Below, in pieces: positions 7,221 through 15,187 of a DNA stretch of 32,640 nt; positions within the stretch are counted from its first letter, which is position 1, and the number at the start of each line of letters is the position of its first letter. Both the position numbers and the translations under genes were made by a program. The stretch spans positions 1-32,640 of the forward strand of contig CAMLSD010000057.1 of the NCBI GenBank assembly GCA_946482595.1. The letters are read 5' to 3'. Under the pieces are notes generated by a model, which saw only the letters and a program-made list of their open reading frames with translations, had not been told where the DNA came from and did no database searches. This DNA is from an uncultured Comamonadaceae bacterium (lineage in GTDB: Bacteria > Pseudomonadota > Gammaproteobacteria > Burkholderiales > Burkholderiaceae).

Positions 7221-8166
7221 TCACCTTCGCCCAGTTGTCGCGTTCGGAGCGCATCAGGTTGGACAGGCCTGCGGGCGCCGTACCGGCCGCGCTGAAGTAC
7301 TGGCCCAGCATGCGGGTGCGCACCTCATCGCTCTTGATGATGCGCACCAGTTCGCGGCTCACGCGGTCGATGATGGGCTGCGGCGTGCCGGCCGGTGCCA
7401 GCACCGCCTGCCAGGAGATCGCCTCGAAACCGGCGTAGCCCTGGTCGACGAAGGTCGGGATGTCCGGCAATGCCCCGCTGCGGCCCAGGGTGGTGACACC
7501 CAGGGCCTTGAGCTTGCCGGCGCGCACCTGGCCCATCGCGATGCCCGGCACCATGAACCCGGCCTGCACCTGGCCTGCCAGGATGGCGTTGACCACCTGC
7601 GGAAAGCCCTGGTACGGCACGTGGACGATGTCCAGCCCGGCACGGGCCTTGAACAGCTCCATCGCCAGGTGGGCCGCGCTGCCGTTGCCCACCGAACCGT
7701 AGTTGAGCTGGCCCCGACGCTCCTTGGCCACCCGCACGAAGTCGGCCACGGTGCTGACGCCCAGACGCGGATCGACGACCAGCACGTTCGGGCTGGTGGC
7801 CACCAGGCTCACCGGGGCGAGGTCCTTCAGCGGGTCATAGGGCAGGCTGCGGCTCAGCAGCGGCGCGGTGACAAGCGGGCCCTGGATGGTGAAGAGGAAG
7901 GTGTAGCCGTCCGGCTCGGCCTTGGCGACCACGCCGGTGCCGATGTTGCCCCCGGCCCCGGGTCGGTTGTCGATGACGATCGACTGACCCAGCGCAGCGG
8001 CCAGCGGCTCGGCCACCATGCGCGCGATCAGGTCAGGCGAGGTGCCGGCCGGAAACGGCACGACCAGCTTGATGGGGCGTGCGGGCCAGGCGGTCTGAGC
8101 CCAGGCCGGAACGGCCCCGAGGGCCAGGCCGGCAGCGGCGGTCTTGAGCAGGTGTCGGCGGTTCAT
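7192..8166 (-). CDS. Bug/TctC-type periplasmic substrate-binding protein
   Basis: A 324-residue solute receptor of the tripartite tricarboxylate transporter (TctC) family, hugely expanded in Burkholderiales. The N terminus MNRRHLLKTAAAGLALGAVP ends in AWAQ, an export signal with a twin-arginine start (possible Tat, otherwise Sec). WPARPIKLVVPFPAGTSPDLIARMVAEPL is the canonical first lobe, and VIDNRPGAGGNIGTGVVAKAEPDGYTFLF contains the carboxylate-binding loop. Length is standard. The start has AGAGGA upstream. No tctA or tctB membrane genes are next to it, so it is one of the many orphan receptors and its ligand cannot be named; a small organic acid or aromatic acid is likely. It lies 89 nt downstream of gpsA, and its 3' end overlaps the convergent DUF4401 gene by 29 bp. 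Confidence 0.93.
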   Translation of the reverse strand: MNRRHLLKTAAAGLALGAVPAWAQTAWPARPIKLVVPFPAGTSPDLIARMVAEPLAAALGQSIVIDNRPGAGGNIGTGVVAKAEPDGYTFLFTIQGPLVTAPLLSRSLPYDPLKDLAPVSLVATSPNVLVVDPRLGVSTVADFVRVAKERRGQLNYGSVGNGSAAHLAMELFKARAGLDIVHVPYQGFPQVVNAILAGQVQAGFMVPGIAMGQVRAGKLKALGVTTLGRSGALPDIPTFVDQGYAGFEAISWQAVLAPAGTPQPIIDRVSRELVRIIKSDEVRTRMLGQYFSAAGTAPAGLSNLMRSERDNWAKVIRTAGVQPE

Positions 8167-8191
8167 GCGGTCCTCTGCGTGGTGGGTGGAA

Positions 8192-8209
8192 GCACCCCGT
8201 TCAGGGTGC
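8192..8209 (-). terminator. Short hairpin between gpsA and the binding-protein gene
   Basis: GCACCC and GGGTGC pair over a 6-nt loop, 47 nt after the gpsA stop on the minus strand. The following bases are TTCC, not a proper T-tract, so termination would be weak. Confidence 0.25.
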
Positions 8210-8255
8210 GGATGTCAGCATGCGTCAGCGGGCGCAGACGGTGCGCACGCATGGT

Positions 8256-9233
8256 TCACTCAGCCCGGGCGTCACGGCCCATCAGGCGTGCCAGTGCCTC
8301 GCGTGGCGAGCACTGCCCGTCGAGCACACTCACCACCGCCTGGGTGATGGGCATGTCCACCCCACAGGCGCGAGCGCGTGCCAGCACGGTGGCCGCGCTG
8401 TAGACGCCCTCGGCCACGTGTCCAAGCTGCGCCAGGATGTGCGGCAAGGCCAGGCCCTGCGCCAGCTGCAGGCCGACCTGCCGGTTGCGCGACAGGTCGC
8501 CGGTGGCCGTCAGCACCAGGTCGCCCAGGCCGCTGAGCCCCATGAAGGTTTCGGTACGCGCGCCCAGGGCCATGCCCAGACGGGTCATCTCGGCCAGGCC
8601 ACGGGTGATCAGTGCGGCGCGCGCATTCAGGCCCAGGCCCATGCCGTCGGCAATGCCGGTGGCGATCGCCATCACGTTCTTGACGGCGCCGCCCACCTCG
8701 ACCCCCACCGGATCGCTGGAGGTGTAGATGCGCAGGTTGTCGCCGTGCAGTGCGTCGACGGCCGCCTCACCCAGGCCTTCGCTGCTGCTGGCGGCCACCA
8801 GGGCGGTCGGCTGGCCGCGAGCCACTTCGAGCGCAAAGCTCGGGCCGGACAGCACACCCACCGCCGCCTGCGGTGCAACGTCGCGAGCCACTTCGTGGCC
8901 CAGCCGTCCGGTGCCCGCCTCGAAGCCCTTGCACAGCCAGAACACGCGTGCGCCGGCGGGGAGTTGCGACAGCATCGTGCGCAACGCCGCCATGGGCGTG
9001 GCGATGATCAGCAGGCCCGATGCCGCATGGCGCAGCGCCGTCGCCAGGTCGGCCTCGAGCGTCAGCCCGGCCGGCAGGGTCACCTCGGGCAGATAGCGTT
9101 CATTGCGGCCGCTGCGCTGCATGTCCGCGACCTGCGTCGCATTGCGCGCCCACAGCAGGGTCGGATGACGCGCCGCGGCGCTGATGGCCAGGGCGGTGCC
9201 CCAGGCACCGGCCCCGAGAACCGTGATGTTCAT
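8256..9233 (-). CDS. gpsA: Glycerol-3-phosphate dehydrogenase [NAD(P)+]
   Basis: Cytoplasmic enzyme making sn-glycerol 3-phosphate from dihydroxyacetone phosphate, the backbone for phospholipids. The 325-residue product opens with [15 protein letters not shown], the Rossmann GxGxxG loop. It continues with [26 protein letters not shown] segments, [19 protein letters not shown] and [23 protein letters not shown], in which the conserved Lys acts in catalysis. [23 protein letters not shown] sequence closes the substrate domain. Length and motifs are entirely normal. It sits 18 nt after secB on the same strand, a coupling of secB and gpsA that is common in proteobacteria. No strong ribosome-binding site is evident. 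Confidence 0.97.
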   Translation of the reverse strand: MNITVLGAGAWGTALAISAAARHPTLLWARNATQVADMQRSGRNERYLPEVTLPAGLTLEADLATALRHAASGLLIIATPMAALRTMLSQLPAGARVFWLCKGFEAGTGRLGHEVARDVAPQAAVGVLSGPSFALEVARGQPTALVAASSSEGLGEAAVDALHGDNLRIYTSSDPVGVEVGGAVKNVMAIATGIADGMGLGLNARAALITRGLAEMTRLGMALGARTETFMGLSGLGDLVLTATGDLSRNRQVGLQLAQGLALPHILAQLGHVAEGVYSAATVLARARACGVDMPITQAVVSVLDGQCSPREALARLMGRDARAE

Positions 9234-9251
9234 CGGGGTGCCGTGGCGAGA

Positions 9252-9722
9252 TCAGGCGCTGGTGATGATCGGCGAGGCGCCGTTGCCGCCCATCTGCTCC
9301 TGCTGCTGGGCTTCGTACATGGCCTGGAAGTTCACTTCGGCCAGATGCACCGGCGGGAAGCCTGCACGGGTGATGATGTCGGCCACCGACGCACGCAGGT
9401 AGGGGTAGACGATCTGCGGGCAGGCGATGCCGATGATGGGGTTGATCTGCTCGTCGGGGATGTTGCGCAGTTCGAAGATGCCGGCCTGCTTGGCCTCGAC
9501 CAGGAACAGGGTCTTGTCCTTGATGCGGGTCGTCACGGTGGCGGTCACCGCCACTTCGAACATGCCGTCGGCCACGGGCTGGGCTTCGAGGCCGAGGTTG
9601 ATGTCGACCTGGGGCTGCTCCTGCTCGAGCAGGATCTGGGGCGAATTGGGCTGCTCCAGCGACAGGTCCTTCAGGTAGACACGCTGAATCTGGAACACGG
9701 GGGTCAGGTCTTGTTCGGCCAT
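9252..9722 (-). CDS. secB: Protein-export chaperone SecB
   Basis: Cytoplasmic tetrameric chaperone that keeps preproteins unfolded and hands them to SecA. The product is 156 residues, the normal size. Typical blocks are [27 protein letters not shown] (first strand and helix), [31 protein letters not shown], and [34 protein letters not shown], with the Pro/Cys-containing helix of the tetramer interface. The frame remains open to 9905, but the ATG at 9722 with AAGGA upstream gives the standard N terminus. It follows grxC by 97 nt, and a terminator-like hairpin occupies the leader just before its ribosome-binding site (see 9748-9773). The order grxC-secB-gpsA is conserved in many betaproteobacteria, from memory. 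Confidence 0.97.
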   Translation of the reverse strand: MAEQDLTPVFQIQRVYLKDLSLEQPNSPQILLEQEQPQVDINLGLEAQPVADGMFEVAVTATVTTRIKDKTLFLVEAKQAGIFELRNIPDEQINPIIGIACPQIVYPYLRASVADIITRAGFPPVHLAEVNFQAMYEAQQQEQMGGNGASPIITSA

Positions 9723-9747
9723 GATGTTGTCGTCCTTGAAACGGAAA

Positions 9748-9773
9748 AGCCCGCAACCGAAGTGTTGCGGGCT
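9748..9773 (-). terminator. Strong intrinsic terminator-like hairpin between grxC and secB
   Basis: AGCCCGCAAC and GTTGCGGGCT form a perfect 10-bp stem with a 6-nt loop. On the minus strand the stem is followed by TTTTCCGTTTC. It lies 46 nt after the grxC stop and only 25 nt before the secB ATG, with the secB ribosome-binding site directly behind it. It should end at least part of the transcription from rhodanese-grxC, or act as an attenuator or 5' mRNA-stabilising hairpin for secB. Confidence 0.7.
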
Positions 9774-9782
9774 GCAGCGGGG

Positions 9783-9788
9783 ATTATC
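9783..9788 (-). promoter_or_regulatory. Possible -10 box for secB-gpsA
   Basis: On the minus strand GATAAT (5/6 to TATAAT) occurs between the grxC stop and the hairpin. No convincing -35 lies 16-18 nt upstream. If used, the transcript would begin just ahead of the hairpin. Weak evidence. Confidence 0.25.
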
Positions 9789-9819
9789 TACGAGGGCGCA
9801 CGCGCCCCGACGATGCGGC

Positions 9820-10092
9820 TCACGCCCCGCTGGTCTGGCCGCTGAGCAGCGGCACGAGCCCCCCGCGCTGGTCCAGCGCGTACAGGTCGTCGCAACCGCC
9901 GACATGGGTGTCGCCGACGAAGATCTGCGGCACGGTACGCCGGCCGGTGAGGTCCATCATGCGCTGGCGTTCCTCGGGCTGCAGATCCACACGGATCTCC
10001 TCGATATGCTGGACGCCGCGCTGCATCAGCAGCTGCTTGGCACGGTGGCAATACGGGCACACCTGGGTGGTGTACATCTTCACGGTCTGCAT
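9820..10092 (-). CDS. grxC: Glutaredoxin 3
   Basis: Small cytoplasmic thiol-disulfide oxidoreductase that uses glutathione to reduce disulfides. The 90-residue product starts [15 protein letters not shown], with the dithiol active site C12-P-Y-C15, then [24 protein letters not shown], which holds the cis-proline (TVP) and the glutathione-binding GGCDD loop. Length is right for GrxC. The frame is open 15 codons further upstream, but that part does not belong to the fold; the ATG at 10092 is chosen, although only a weak Shine-Dalgarno (CGGAT) precedes it. It lies 60 nt downstream of the rhodanese gene on the same strand and is followed by the hairpin at 9748-9773. Confidence 0.95.
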   Translation of the reverse strand: MQTVKMYTTQVCPYCHRAKQLLMQRGVQHIEEIRVDLQPEERQRMMDLTGRRTVPQIFVGDTHVGGCDDLYALDQRGGLVPLLSGQTSGA

Positions 10093-10152
10093 GGCGATAT
10101 CCGGTCGGTCTGGCTGGCGAGGGCGGTCACGGGACACGGCACAAGGGCCGGC

Positions 10153-10563
10153 TCAAGCCGATTTTTCGACCGGCAGATTGGCTTCGCGCCACGCTGCCAG
10201 GCCGCCGGCCAGTGGCCGTGCGTTTTCGTACCCGAGCTTGCGAAGGGTACCCATGGCCCGGCCGGAGCGCCCGCCGTTGGCACATACCAGGATCAGCGGC
10301 AGGGCCTTGTTGCTCGGCAGTTGCGGGCTCGATTCGAGCTTGTCGAAGGGAATGTTGCGAGCGCCGACGATGTGGCCGGCCGCATATTCCGCGGGCTCGC
10401 TGACGTCGATGACCACGGCCTTCTCGCGGTTGATCAGACGGACTGCCTCGTTGGCTCCGACCGAGCCGGCGCGCGGCCCACGAGCCACCAGCGGCCAGAC
10501 CAGCAGACCGCCGGAGACGAAGGCGACGAGGATGAGAAACCAGTTGTCGATGAAGAACTTCAC
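10153..10563 (-). CDS. Membrane-anchored rhodanese-like protein
   Basis: A single-domain rhodanese (sulfurtransferase fold) of about 136 residues tethered by an N-terminal helix. From the GTG at 10563 the protein reads VKFFIDNWFLILVAFVSGG (translated with Met at position 1), the usual start of this family in betaproteobacteria. The domain has VVIDVSEPAEYAAGHIVGARNIP and the catalytic loop LVCANGGRSGRAM, in which the Cys is the persulfide carrier and the CxxGxRS pattern is nearly complete. GYENARPLAGGLAAW closes the fold. An ATG is available only 43 codons upstream in sequence that does not fit, so GTG is preferred; its ribosome-binding site is poor. It heads the rhodanese-grxC-secB-gpsA run, divergent from gpmA, suggesting a thiol/redox role. 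Confidence 0.87.
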   Translation of the reverse strand: MKFFIDNWFLILVAFVSGGLLVWPLVARGPRAGSVGANEAVRLINREKAVVIDVSEPAEYAAGHIVGARNIPFDKLESSPQLPSNKALPLILVCANGGRSGRAMGTLRKLGYENARPLAGGLAAWREANLPVEKSA

Positions 10564-10624
10564 GTGGGCGTCCGCGGTTGGTTGGGGGGGTGTGCAGCTT
10601 GATCTGCGGGTGTAACGGGCGCGG

Positions 10625-10630
10625 ATTATA
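10625..10630 (-). promoter_or_regulatory. Perfect TATAAT -10 box for the rhodanese-grxC transcript
   Basis: In the 109-bp divergent gap between the rhodanese and gpmA genes lies an AT-rich island (10625-10637). Read on the minus strand it gives a perfect TATAAT. On the plus strand, TATAAA at 10627-10632 could serve gpmA. The -35 match is weak on both strands, so the two promoters may overlap and compete. Confidence 0.4.
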
Positions 10631-10672
10631 AAATTTACGGTTTCGCCCAAGCCCCCTGCAAGGAGATCGTGC

Positions 10673-11416
10673 ATGTACAAGCTCGTCCTCATCCGTCACG
10701 GTGAGTCCACCTGGAACCTGGAAAACCGCTTCACCGGCTGGACGGATGTCGATCTCACCGCCACGGGCGTGGAGCAGGCCAAGCAGGCCGGCCGCCTGCT
10801 GAAGGAAGGCGGCTACGACTTCGACGTCGCCTACACCTCGGTGCTCAAGCGCGCCATCTGGACGCTGTGGCACACGCTCGACCAGATGGACCGCACCTGG
10901 CTGCCGGTGGTGCATTCCTGGCGCCTGAACGAGCGCCACTACGGCGCGCTGCAGGGCCTGAACAAGGCCGACATGGCCAAGCAGTACGGCGACGAGCAGG
11001 TGCTGATCTGGCGCCGCAGCTACGACACGCCGCCACCTGCGCTGGAGCCGACCGACCCGCGCTGTGAGCGCAGCGACCCGCGTTATGCCCGCCTCAAGCC
11101 CGAGGACGTGCCGCTGACCGAATGCCTGAAGGACACCGTCGCGCGCGTGCTGCCGTTCTGGAACGACTCGATCGCCCCGGCCATCAAGTCGGGCAAGCGC
11201 ATCGTCGTGGCGGCGCACGGCAACAGCATCCGTGCCCTCGTGAAGTACCTGGACAACATCTCCGACAGCGACATCGTCGGCCTGAACATCCCCAACGGCA
11301 TTCCGCTGGTGTATGAACTCGATGCCGACCTGAAGCCGATCCGCAGCTATTACCTCGGCGATGCCGAAGCCGCGGCGCGCGCCGCTGCTGCGGTGGCCAG
11401 CCAGGGCAAGGCCTGA
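10673..11416 (+). CDS. gpmA: 2,3-bisphosphoglycerate-dependent phosphoglycerate mutase
   Basis: Glycolytic and gluconeogenic enzyme interconverting 3- and 2-phosphoglycerate in the cytoplasm. The 247-residue protein begins [15 protein letters not shown], where H9 is the phosphorylated histidine (RHGE motif), followed by [33 protein letters not shown] carries the catalytic Glu. The second catalytic histidine is H182 in [15 protein letters not shown], and [13 protein letters not shown] closes the active site. Length and motifs are those of the dPGM family. The start at 10673 has AAGGAG at 10660-10665 with ideal spacing. It is a single-gene unit, divergent from the rhodanese and convergent with plsC, with a hairpin after its stop. 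Confidence 0.98.
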   Translation: MYKLVLIRHGESTWNLENRFTGWTDVDLTATGVEQAKQAGRLLKEGGYDFDVAYTSVLKRAIWTLWHTLDQMDRTWLPVVHSWRLNERHYGALQGLNKADMAKQYGDEQVLIWRRSYDTPPPALEPTDPRCERSDPRYARLKPEDVPLTECLKDTVARVLPFWNDSIAPAIKSGKRIVVAAHGNSIRALVKYLDNISDSDIVGLNIPNGIPLVYELDADLKPIRSYYLGDAEAAARAAAAVASQGKA

Positions 11417-11423
11417 GCAGGCG

Positions 11424-11448
11424 TGCGGGACGGGCGCGCCGTCCCGCA
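11424..11448. terminator. Bidirectional hairpin between gpmA and plsC
   Basis: TGCGGGACGG and CCGTCCCGCA form a perfect 10-bp stem with loop GCGCG, 8 nt after the gpmA stop and 8 nt beyond the convergent acyltransferase stop. There is no T-tract on either side, which is common in GC-rich genomes. Its position between convergent genes supports a terminator role. Confidence 0.55.
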
Positions 11449-11456
11449 GCCCTGAT

Positions 11457-12191
11457 TCAGACCTGCGCCAGGTGCTCGTCGATCTGCCCGCGCACCCGCT
11501 CGGCCAGCGCGCGGCGATCGAGGTGGCGGGTGCCTTCGGCGCTCAGCATGGACACCCTCACCGTCAGGCCCCGTGCGCAGGCGACCCACCACAGTGACTG
11601 AACCAGGGTCGTGTCGCCCACATAGGCCACGGCCGGGCTGATCGCATGGGTGGCATCGGCATAGCGCAGTGCAATCGGCTGCACCGGCGTTTCGGTGGCA
11701 ATCGCGGCCTGCAGGATGTTGGCGTGGAAAGGCAGCAGCGCATGCCCGTCGCCGGTGGTGCCTTCGGGAAAGACCGCCACGGTGTCACCCGCCTGCAGCG
11801 CCTCGGCCACCTGGTGCACCACACGCAACGCATCGCGCCGACGTTCACGCTCGATGTAGAGCGTGTCGGCCGCATCCACCAGACGGCGCAGCAGCGGCCA
11901 GTGCCGCACCTCGGCCTTGGACACGAAGCGGGCTGGCGCCACCGCGTTGATGGCCACGATGTCCAGCCACGAGATGTGATTGGCCACAAACAGCTTCGCG
12001 CCCGGACGCGGGCTGCCTTCGGCGATCAGGCCGACGTCGAGCACGGCCAGCATGCGCTGTGACCACCACCGCACCCGCTCGCGGCGTTGCGTGGCGTCGA
12101 GCCGGCCAAAGCGCAGCAGCACGATCGCCAGGCCATGCAGCACGTGCAGCAGCACGCGCGTGAGCCGCCAGGCCCCACGCAGCGCCTGCAC
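11457..12191 (-). CDS. plsC: 1-acyl-sn-glycerol-3-phosphate acyltransferase (PlsC family)
   Basis: Membrane-associated acyltransferase of the LPLAT family, expected to acylate lysophosphatidic acid to phosphatidic acid. The 244-residue protein has an N-terminal hydrophobic helix (about 12-28), the catalytic NHISWLD motif with H72 and D77, and the substrate-binding FPEGTT at 141-146. Length is normal. It begins with GTG at 12191 directly after the TGA of pyrC', in the same reading frame, with no ATG and no good ribosome-binding site. Translation therefore probably depends on re-initiation after pyrC'. Several PlsC-like paralogues occur in these bacteria and some acylate ornithine lipids, so the exact acceptor is inferred. 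Convergent with gpmA. Confidence 0.88.
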   Translation of the reverse strand: MQALRGAWRLTRVLLHVLHGLAIVLLRFGRLDATQRRERVRWWSQRMLAVLDVGLIAEGSPRPGAKLFVANHISWLDIVAINAVAPARFVSKAEVRHWPLLRRLVDAADTLYIERERRRDALRVVHQVAEALQAGDTVAVFPEGTTGDGHALLPFHANILQAAIATETPVQPIALRYADATHAISPAVAYVGDTTLVQSLWWVACARGLTVRVSMLSAEGTRHLDRRALAERVRGQIDEHLAQV

Positions 12192-13514
12192 TCAGATCAC
12201 CGTGGCCAGCAGATCGGCGCCGGTGGTCTCGTAGGCCACGCCACCGGCCACGATGGTGCAGCGCACCTGGCCGGGCAGTTCCAGGCCGCTGAACGGGCTG
12301 TGCTTGCCCTGGCTGCGCAGTGCAGCGGGCGCCACCTGCCAGCGCGCGGCCGGGTCGAACAGGCACAGGTCGGCCACACCCCCTTCGACCAGGCGGCCAG
12401 TGCTCGACGCCAGTGAACCCAGCGCATCGCCCAGCACCCGCACCGGCTCGCTGGTGACGACCGCCAGGGCCCGCATCAGACCGGCACCGCTCTCCTCGCC
12501 CCACTTCAGGGCCAGGCTCAGCAGCAGCTCCAGTCCGGTGGCACCCGGCTCGGCTTCGCCGAACGGCAGCGCCTTCTGGTCTTCGTCGACCGGGGTGTGG
12601 TCGCTCACGAGGGCGTCGATGGTGCCGTCGGCCAGCCCGGCACGGATGGCATCGCGGTCGCGCTGCTGGCGCAGCGGCGGGGTCAGACGCATGTCGGCAT
12701 TGAAGTAGCCGATGTCGATGTCGGTCAGGTGCAGGTGGTTGACGCTCACGTCGCAGGTGACCGGCAGCCCCTCGCGCTTGGCCGCGCGCACGAGTTCGAT
12801 GCCGGCAGCGCTGCTCAGGCGGCACAGGTGCACCCGCGCGCCGGTGGCCCGCATCAGCTCGAAGATGGTGTGCAGCGCGATGGTCTCGGCAATCACCGGC
12901 ACCCCCGACAGGCCCATGCGGGTGGCCACCGACCCGCTGGCCGCCACGCCCCGGCCCAGGTGAGGGTCCTGCGGGCGCAGCCAAACGGTGTAGCCGAAGG
13001 TCGAGGCGTACTGCAGTGCACGCTGCAGCACCAGGGTGTCGCGGATCGCGACCTCGGCCTGCGAGAAGCCCACGCAGCCCGCCTCGGTGAGCTCGGCCAT
13101 TTCGGTCAGCGTTTCGCCGCCCAGGCCGCGCGTCAGCGCCCCCAGCGCGTACAGGCGCGACTGGTTGAGGTTGCGGGCGCGGAACTTGAGCATCTCCACC
13201 AGGCCCGGCTCGTCCAGCGGCGGGTCGGTGTCGGGCGGGCAGACCAGGCTGGTCACGCCGCCAGCCACGGCCGCGGCCATCTCGCTCTCGAGCATGCCTT
13301 CGTGTTCGTGGCCGGGCTCGCGCAGCCGTGCGGCCAGGTCGACCAGGCCGGGGGCGACCACCATGCCGCGCGCCTCGATCACCCGATTGGGCTGGAAGTC
13401 GGGGCTCACCGCACCAAGGGAGACGATGCGCCCGGCAGCAATGGCCACGTCGCCGAGGCGGTCGGTCTGGGTGGCCGGATCGATCAGTCGGCCGTTGCGG
13501 ATCAGGATCTTCAT
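12192..13514 (-). CDS. pyrC': Dihydroorotase-like PyrC', predicted non-catalytic
   Basis: A 440-residue member of the type I dihydroorotase family (amidohydrolase fold). It lacks the metal site: the family DxHxHLREPG motif is [10 protein letters not shown] at 59-68, so both histidines (positions 61 and 63) are Ala and Arg. The later histidine ligands are also replaced, by R180 in VWLRPQDP and R232 in HLCRLSS; only D305 of SDHTP remains. The FSDDG loop is FSQAE. In Pseudomonas the equivalent PyrC' is an inactive partner required for assembly of the PyrB dodecamer, and I infer the same here. It overlaps pyrB by 4 bp (ATGA), which suits a fixed ratio of the two. A true dihydroorotase must be encoded elsewhere. 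The start at 13514 is set by that overlap. Confidence 0.93.
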   Translation of the reverse strand: MKILIRNGRLIDPATQTDRLGDVAIAAGRIVSLGAVSPDFQPNRVIEARGMVVAPGLVDLAARLREPGHEHEGMLESEMAAAVAGGVTSLVCPPDTDPPLDEPGLVEMLKFRARNLNQSRLYALGALTRGLGGETLTEMAELTEAGCVGFSQAEVAIRDTLVLQRALQYASTFGYTVWLRPQDPHLGRGVAASGSVATRMGLSGVPVIAETIALHTIFELMRATGARVHLCRLSSAAGIELVRAAKREGLPVTCDVSVNHLHLTDIDIGYFNADMRLTPPLRQQRDRDAIRAGLADGTIDALVSDHTPVDEDQKALPFGEAEPGATGLELLLSLALKWGEESGAGLMRALAVVTSEPVRVLGDALGSLASSTGRLVEGGVADLCLFDPAARWQVAPAALRSQGKHSPFSGLELPGQVRCTIVAGGVAYETTGADLLATVI

Positions 13515-14473
13515 GCTTCGTTCCCGGCGATGATGGACATCACCGCCATGCGCACGGCGATGCCGAAGGTGACCTGCGGCAGGATGACGCTCTGCTTGCC
13601 ATCGGCCACGGCGGAGTCGATCTCGACACCGCGGTTGATGGGCCCGGGGTGCATCACGATGGCGTCGGGTCTGGCCAGCGCCAGCTTCTCTTCGGTCAGG
13701 CCGAAGTTCTTGAAGAACTCGCCGGCGCTGGGCAGCATCGCGCCGCTCATGCGTTCATTCTGCAGGCGCAGCATGATGACGACGTCGGCATCGCGGATGC
13801 CTTCCTTCATGTCGTGGCACACCCGCACCCCCATCTCGCGCAGGTCACCCGGCACCAGCGTCTTGGGGCCGACCGCCCGGATGTCCGGCACGCCCAGGAT
13901 GGACAGGGCATGGATGTCCGAGCGGGCGACGCGCGAGTGCACGATGTCGCCCACGATGGCCACGCTCAGGTTGGTGAAGTCGCGCTTGTAGTGGCGGATC
14001 GTGTACATGTCCAGCAGCCCCTGGGTGGGGTGGGCATGGCGGCCGTCGCCGGCATTGACCACATGCACATGGGGCGCGCAGTGCTGGGCGATCAGGTAGG
14101 GAGCGCCGCTTTCGCTGTGCCGCACGACAAACATGTCGGCATGCATCGCACTCAGGTTGGCAATGGTGTCGAGCAGGCTTTCACCCTTGGCGGTCGACGA
14201 GCGGGCGATGTCCAGGTTGATGACGTCGGCCGACAGCCGCTTGGCCGCGATCTCGAAGGTGGTGCGCGTGCGCGTGCTGTTCTCGAAGAACAGGTTGAAC
14301 AGGCTCTTGCCGCGCAGCAGCGGCACCTTCTTGACCTCGCGGTCATTGACGGACAGAAAGGTCTCGGCCGTGTCGAGGATCTGGTGGATCACCGGGCGCG
14401 GCAGGCCCTCGATGGAAAGCAGGTGGATGAGTTCACCGTGCTTGTTGAGTTGCGGGTTGCGCTTGTAGAGCAT
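13511..14473 (-). CDS. pyrB: Aspartate carbamoyltransferase catalytic subunit
   Basis: Catalyses the first committed step of pyrimidine synthesis, joining carbamoyl phosphate and aspartate. The 320-residue protein has the carbamoyl-phosphate motif STRTRT at 66-71, SSTAKGES with the catalytic Lys96, HPTQ at 148-151, and the aspartate-binding LRLQNERM segment. [13 protein letters not shown] near the C terminus is also typical. The N terminus (residues 1-20) is slightly longer than in E. coli PyrB; in Pseudomonas-type ATCases an N-terminal extension bears nucleotide sensitivity, which may hold here. No pyrI regulatory subunit is present; instead pyrC' follows with a 4-bp overlap, the pattern of class A ATCases. 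Upstream lies the 161-bp palindrome that separates it from pyrR. Confidence 0.97.
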   Translation of the reverse strand: MLYKRNPQLNKHGELIHLLSIEGLPRPVIHQILDTAETFLSVNDREVKKVPLLRGKSLFNLFFENSTRTRTTFEIAAKRLSADVINLDIARSSTAKGESLLDTIANLSAMHADMFVVRHSESGAPYLIAQHCAPHVHVVNAGDGRHAHPTQGLLDMYTIRHYKRDFTNLSVAIVGDIVHSRVARSDIHALSILGVPDIRAVGPKTLVPGDLREMGVRVCHDMKEGIRDADVVIMLRLQNERMSGAMLPSAGEFFKNFGLTEEKLALARPDAIVMHPGPINRGVEIDSAVADGKQSVILPQVTFGIAVRMAVMSIIAGNEA

Positions 14474-14520
14474 CGCGGTCTCTTTGGCTGGCCTGTGGGG
14501 TCCGTCGAGCGAGCAGGCTC

Positions 14521-14681
14521 AGAAGGTGTGAATGAATCCGGCGTGGCCGAGCAGGCCACCCGGGCGTGCCGGGTCAAGGCGCAAAGCACAGCCGTAGCTC
14601 GGGCTACGGCGCGCATTTGCAACGCCGAGCTGGTGCGTCCGGGGGGATTGAGCGGGCATGGCGGGTTCGTTCACACCTTCT
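14521..14681. repeat. ~161-bp imperfect palindrome (MITE/REP-like) between pyrR and pyrB
   Basis: The outer arms, AGAAGGTGTGAATGAA at 14521-14536 and TTCGTTCACACCTTCT at 14666-14681, are inverted repeats matching at 15 of 16 bases. The middle holds a perfect 8-bp stem GCCGTAGC/GCTACGGC (14591-14610, 4-nt loop). Most of the sequence between also pairs with bulges, for example GGCG..CAAA with TTTG..CGCC. The whole segment can thus fold into one long hairpin. It fills most of the 207-bp gap and its right end touches the pyrR stop codon (14681-14683). It encodes nothing. A dispersed, non-autonomous palindromic element is the best guess; it may also terminate or attenuate pyrR-to-pyrB transcription. 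Confidence 0.7.
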
Positions 14682-15187
14682 CAGAGCTGGACGGTTTTGA
14701 TGTCGAAACTGAAGTGGCCGTCGGCGCTGCGCGCAAGCGACAGGCGCTGGGTGGGCGGCAGCGACATGCGCGCCGCGGACAGCGCCGGCTCGATCGGCAG
14801 CTCGCGTCCGCCGCGGTCGACCAGCACGGCCAGCGTCACGCTCGCCGGCCGGCCGAAATCGAACAGTTCGTTGAGCACGGCGCGCGTGGTGCGGCCGGTG
14901 TAGAGCACGTCGTCGATCAGCACGATGTGCCGGTCCTTGATGTCAAAAGGCAGGCGCGTGTGATCGGCCGCGCCGGAGAGGCCGCGCGATCCGAAGTCGT
15001 CCCGGTGCAGGGCGCTGGAGATCACGCCGTGTTCGCCGGGCAGGGCCAGGTCGCGCTGCAGGCGCTCGGCCAGCCAGGCCCCGCCGGACCAGATCCCCAC
15101 CAGCACGCTGTCGGGCCGCAGCAGGGCCGGCATGCCGCGCTTGAGATCGAGGTAGAGGGCTTCCGCGTCGAGGTGCAGGGTGGTCAT
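14681..15187 (-). CDS. pyrR: PyrR-type bifunctional protein / uracil phosphoribosyltransferase
   Basis: A 168-residue PyrR homologue of the type I phosphoribosyltransferase fold. The PRPP loop is HIVLIDDVLYTGRTTRAVLNELFDFGRP, a textbook match, preceded by VGIWSGGAWLAERL and followed by LAVLVDRGGRELPIEP, the PyrR signature after the loop. In Bacillus PyrR binds pyr mRNA and attenuates transcription; in Gram-negative bacteria its regulatory role is unsettled, though pyrR commonly precedes pyrB. It overlaps ruvX by 4 bp (ATGA at 15184-15187) and precedes pyrB by 207 nt occupied largely by a palindrome. Length is slightly below the 175-180 residues of the Bacillus protein. Confidence 0.93.
   Translation of the reverse strand: MTTLHLDAEALYLDLKRGMPALLRPDSVLVGIWSGGAWLAERLQRDLALPGEHGVISSALHRDDFGSRGLSGAADHTRLPFDIKDRHIVLIDDVLYTGRTTRAVLNELFDFGRPASVTLAVLVDRGGRELPIEPALSAARMSLPPTQRLSLARSADGHFSFDIKTVQL

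Noticed and set aside
8220..9845. Plus-strand frame of about 540 codons across gpsA and secB
   Set aside because: Antisense to two certain genes, no domain recognised, His/Gln/Gly-rich composition typical of shadow frames here.
14521..14681. Considered as an insertion sequence or a riboswitch
   Set aside because: No transposase or target-site duplication could be recognised, and the shape is one long palindrome rather than a known riboswitch fold; kept as a repeat element of uncertain type.
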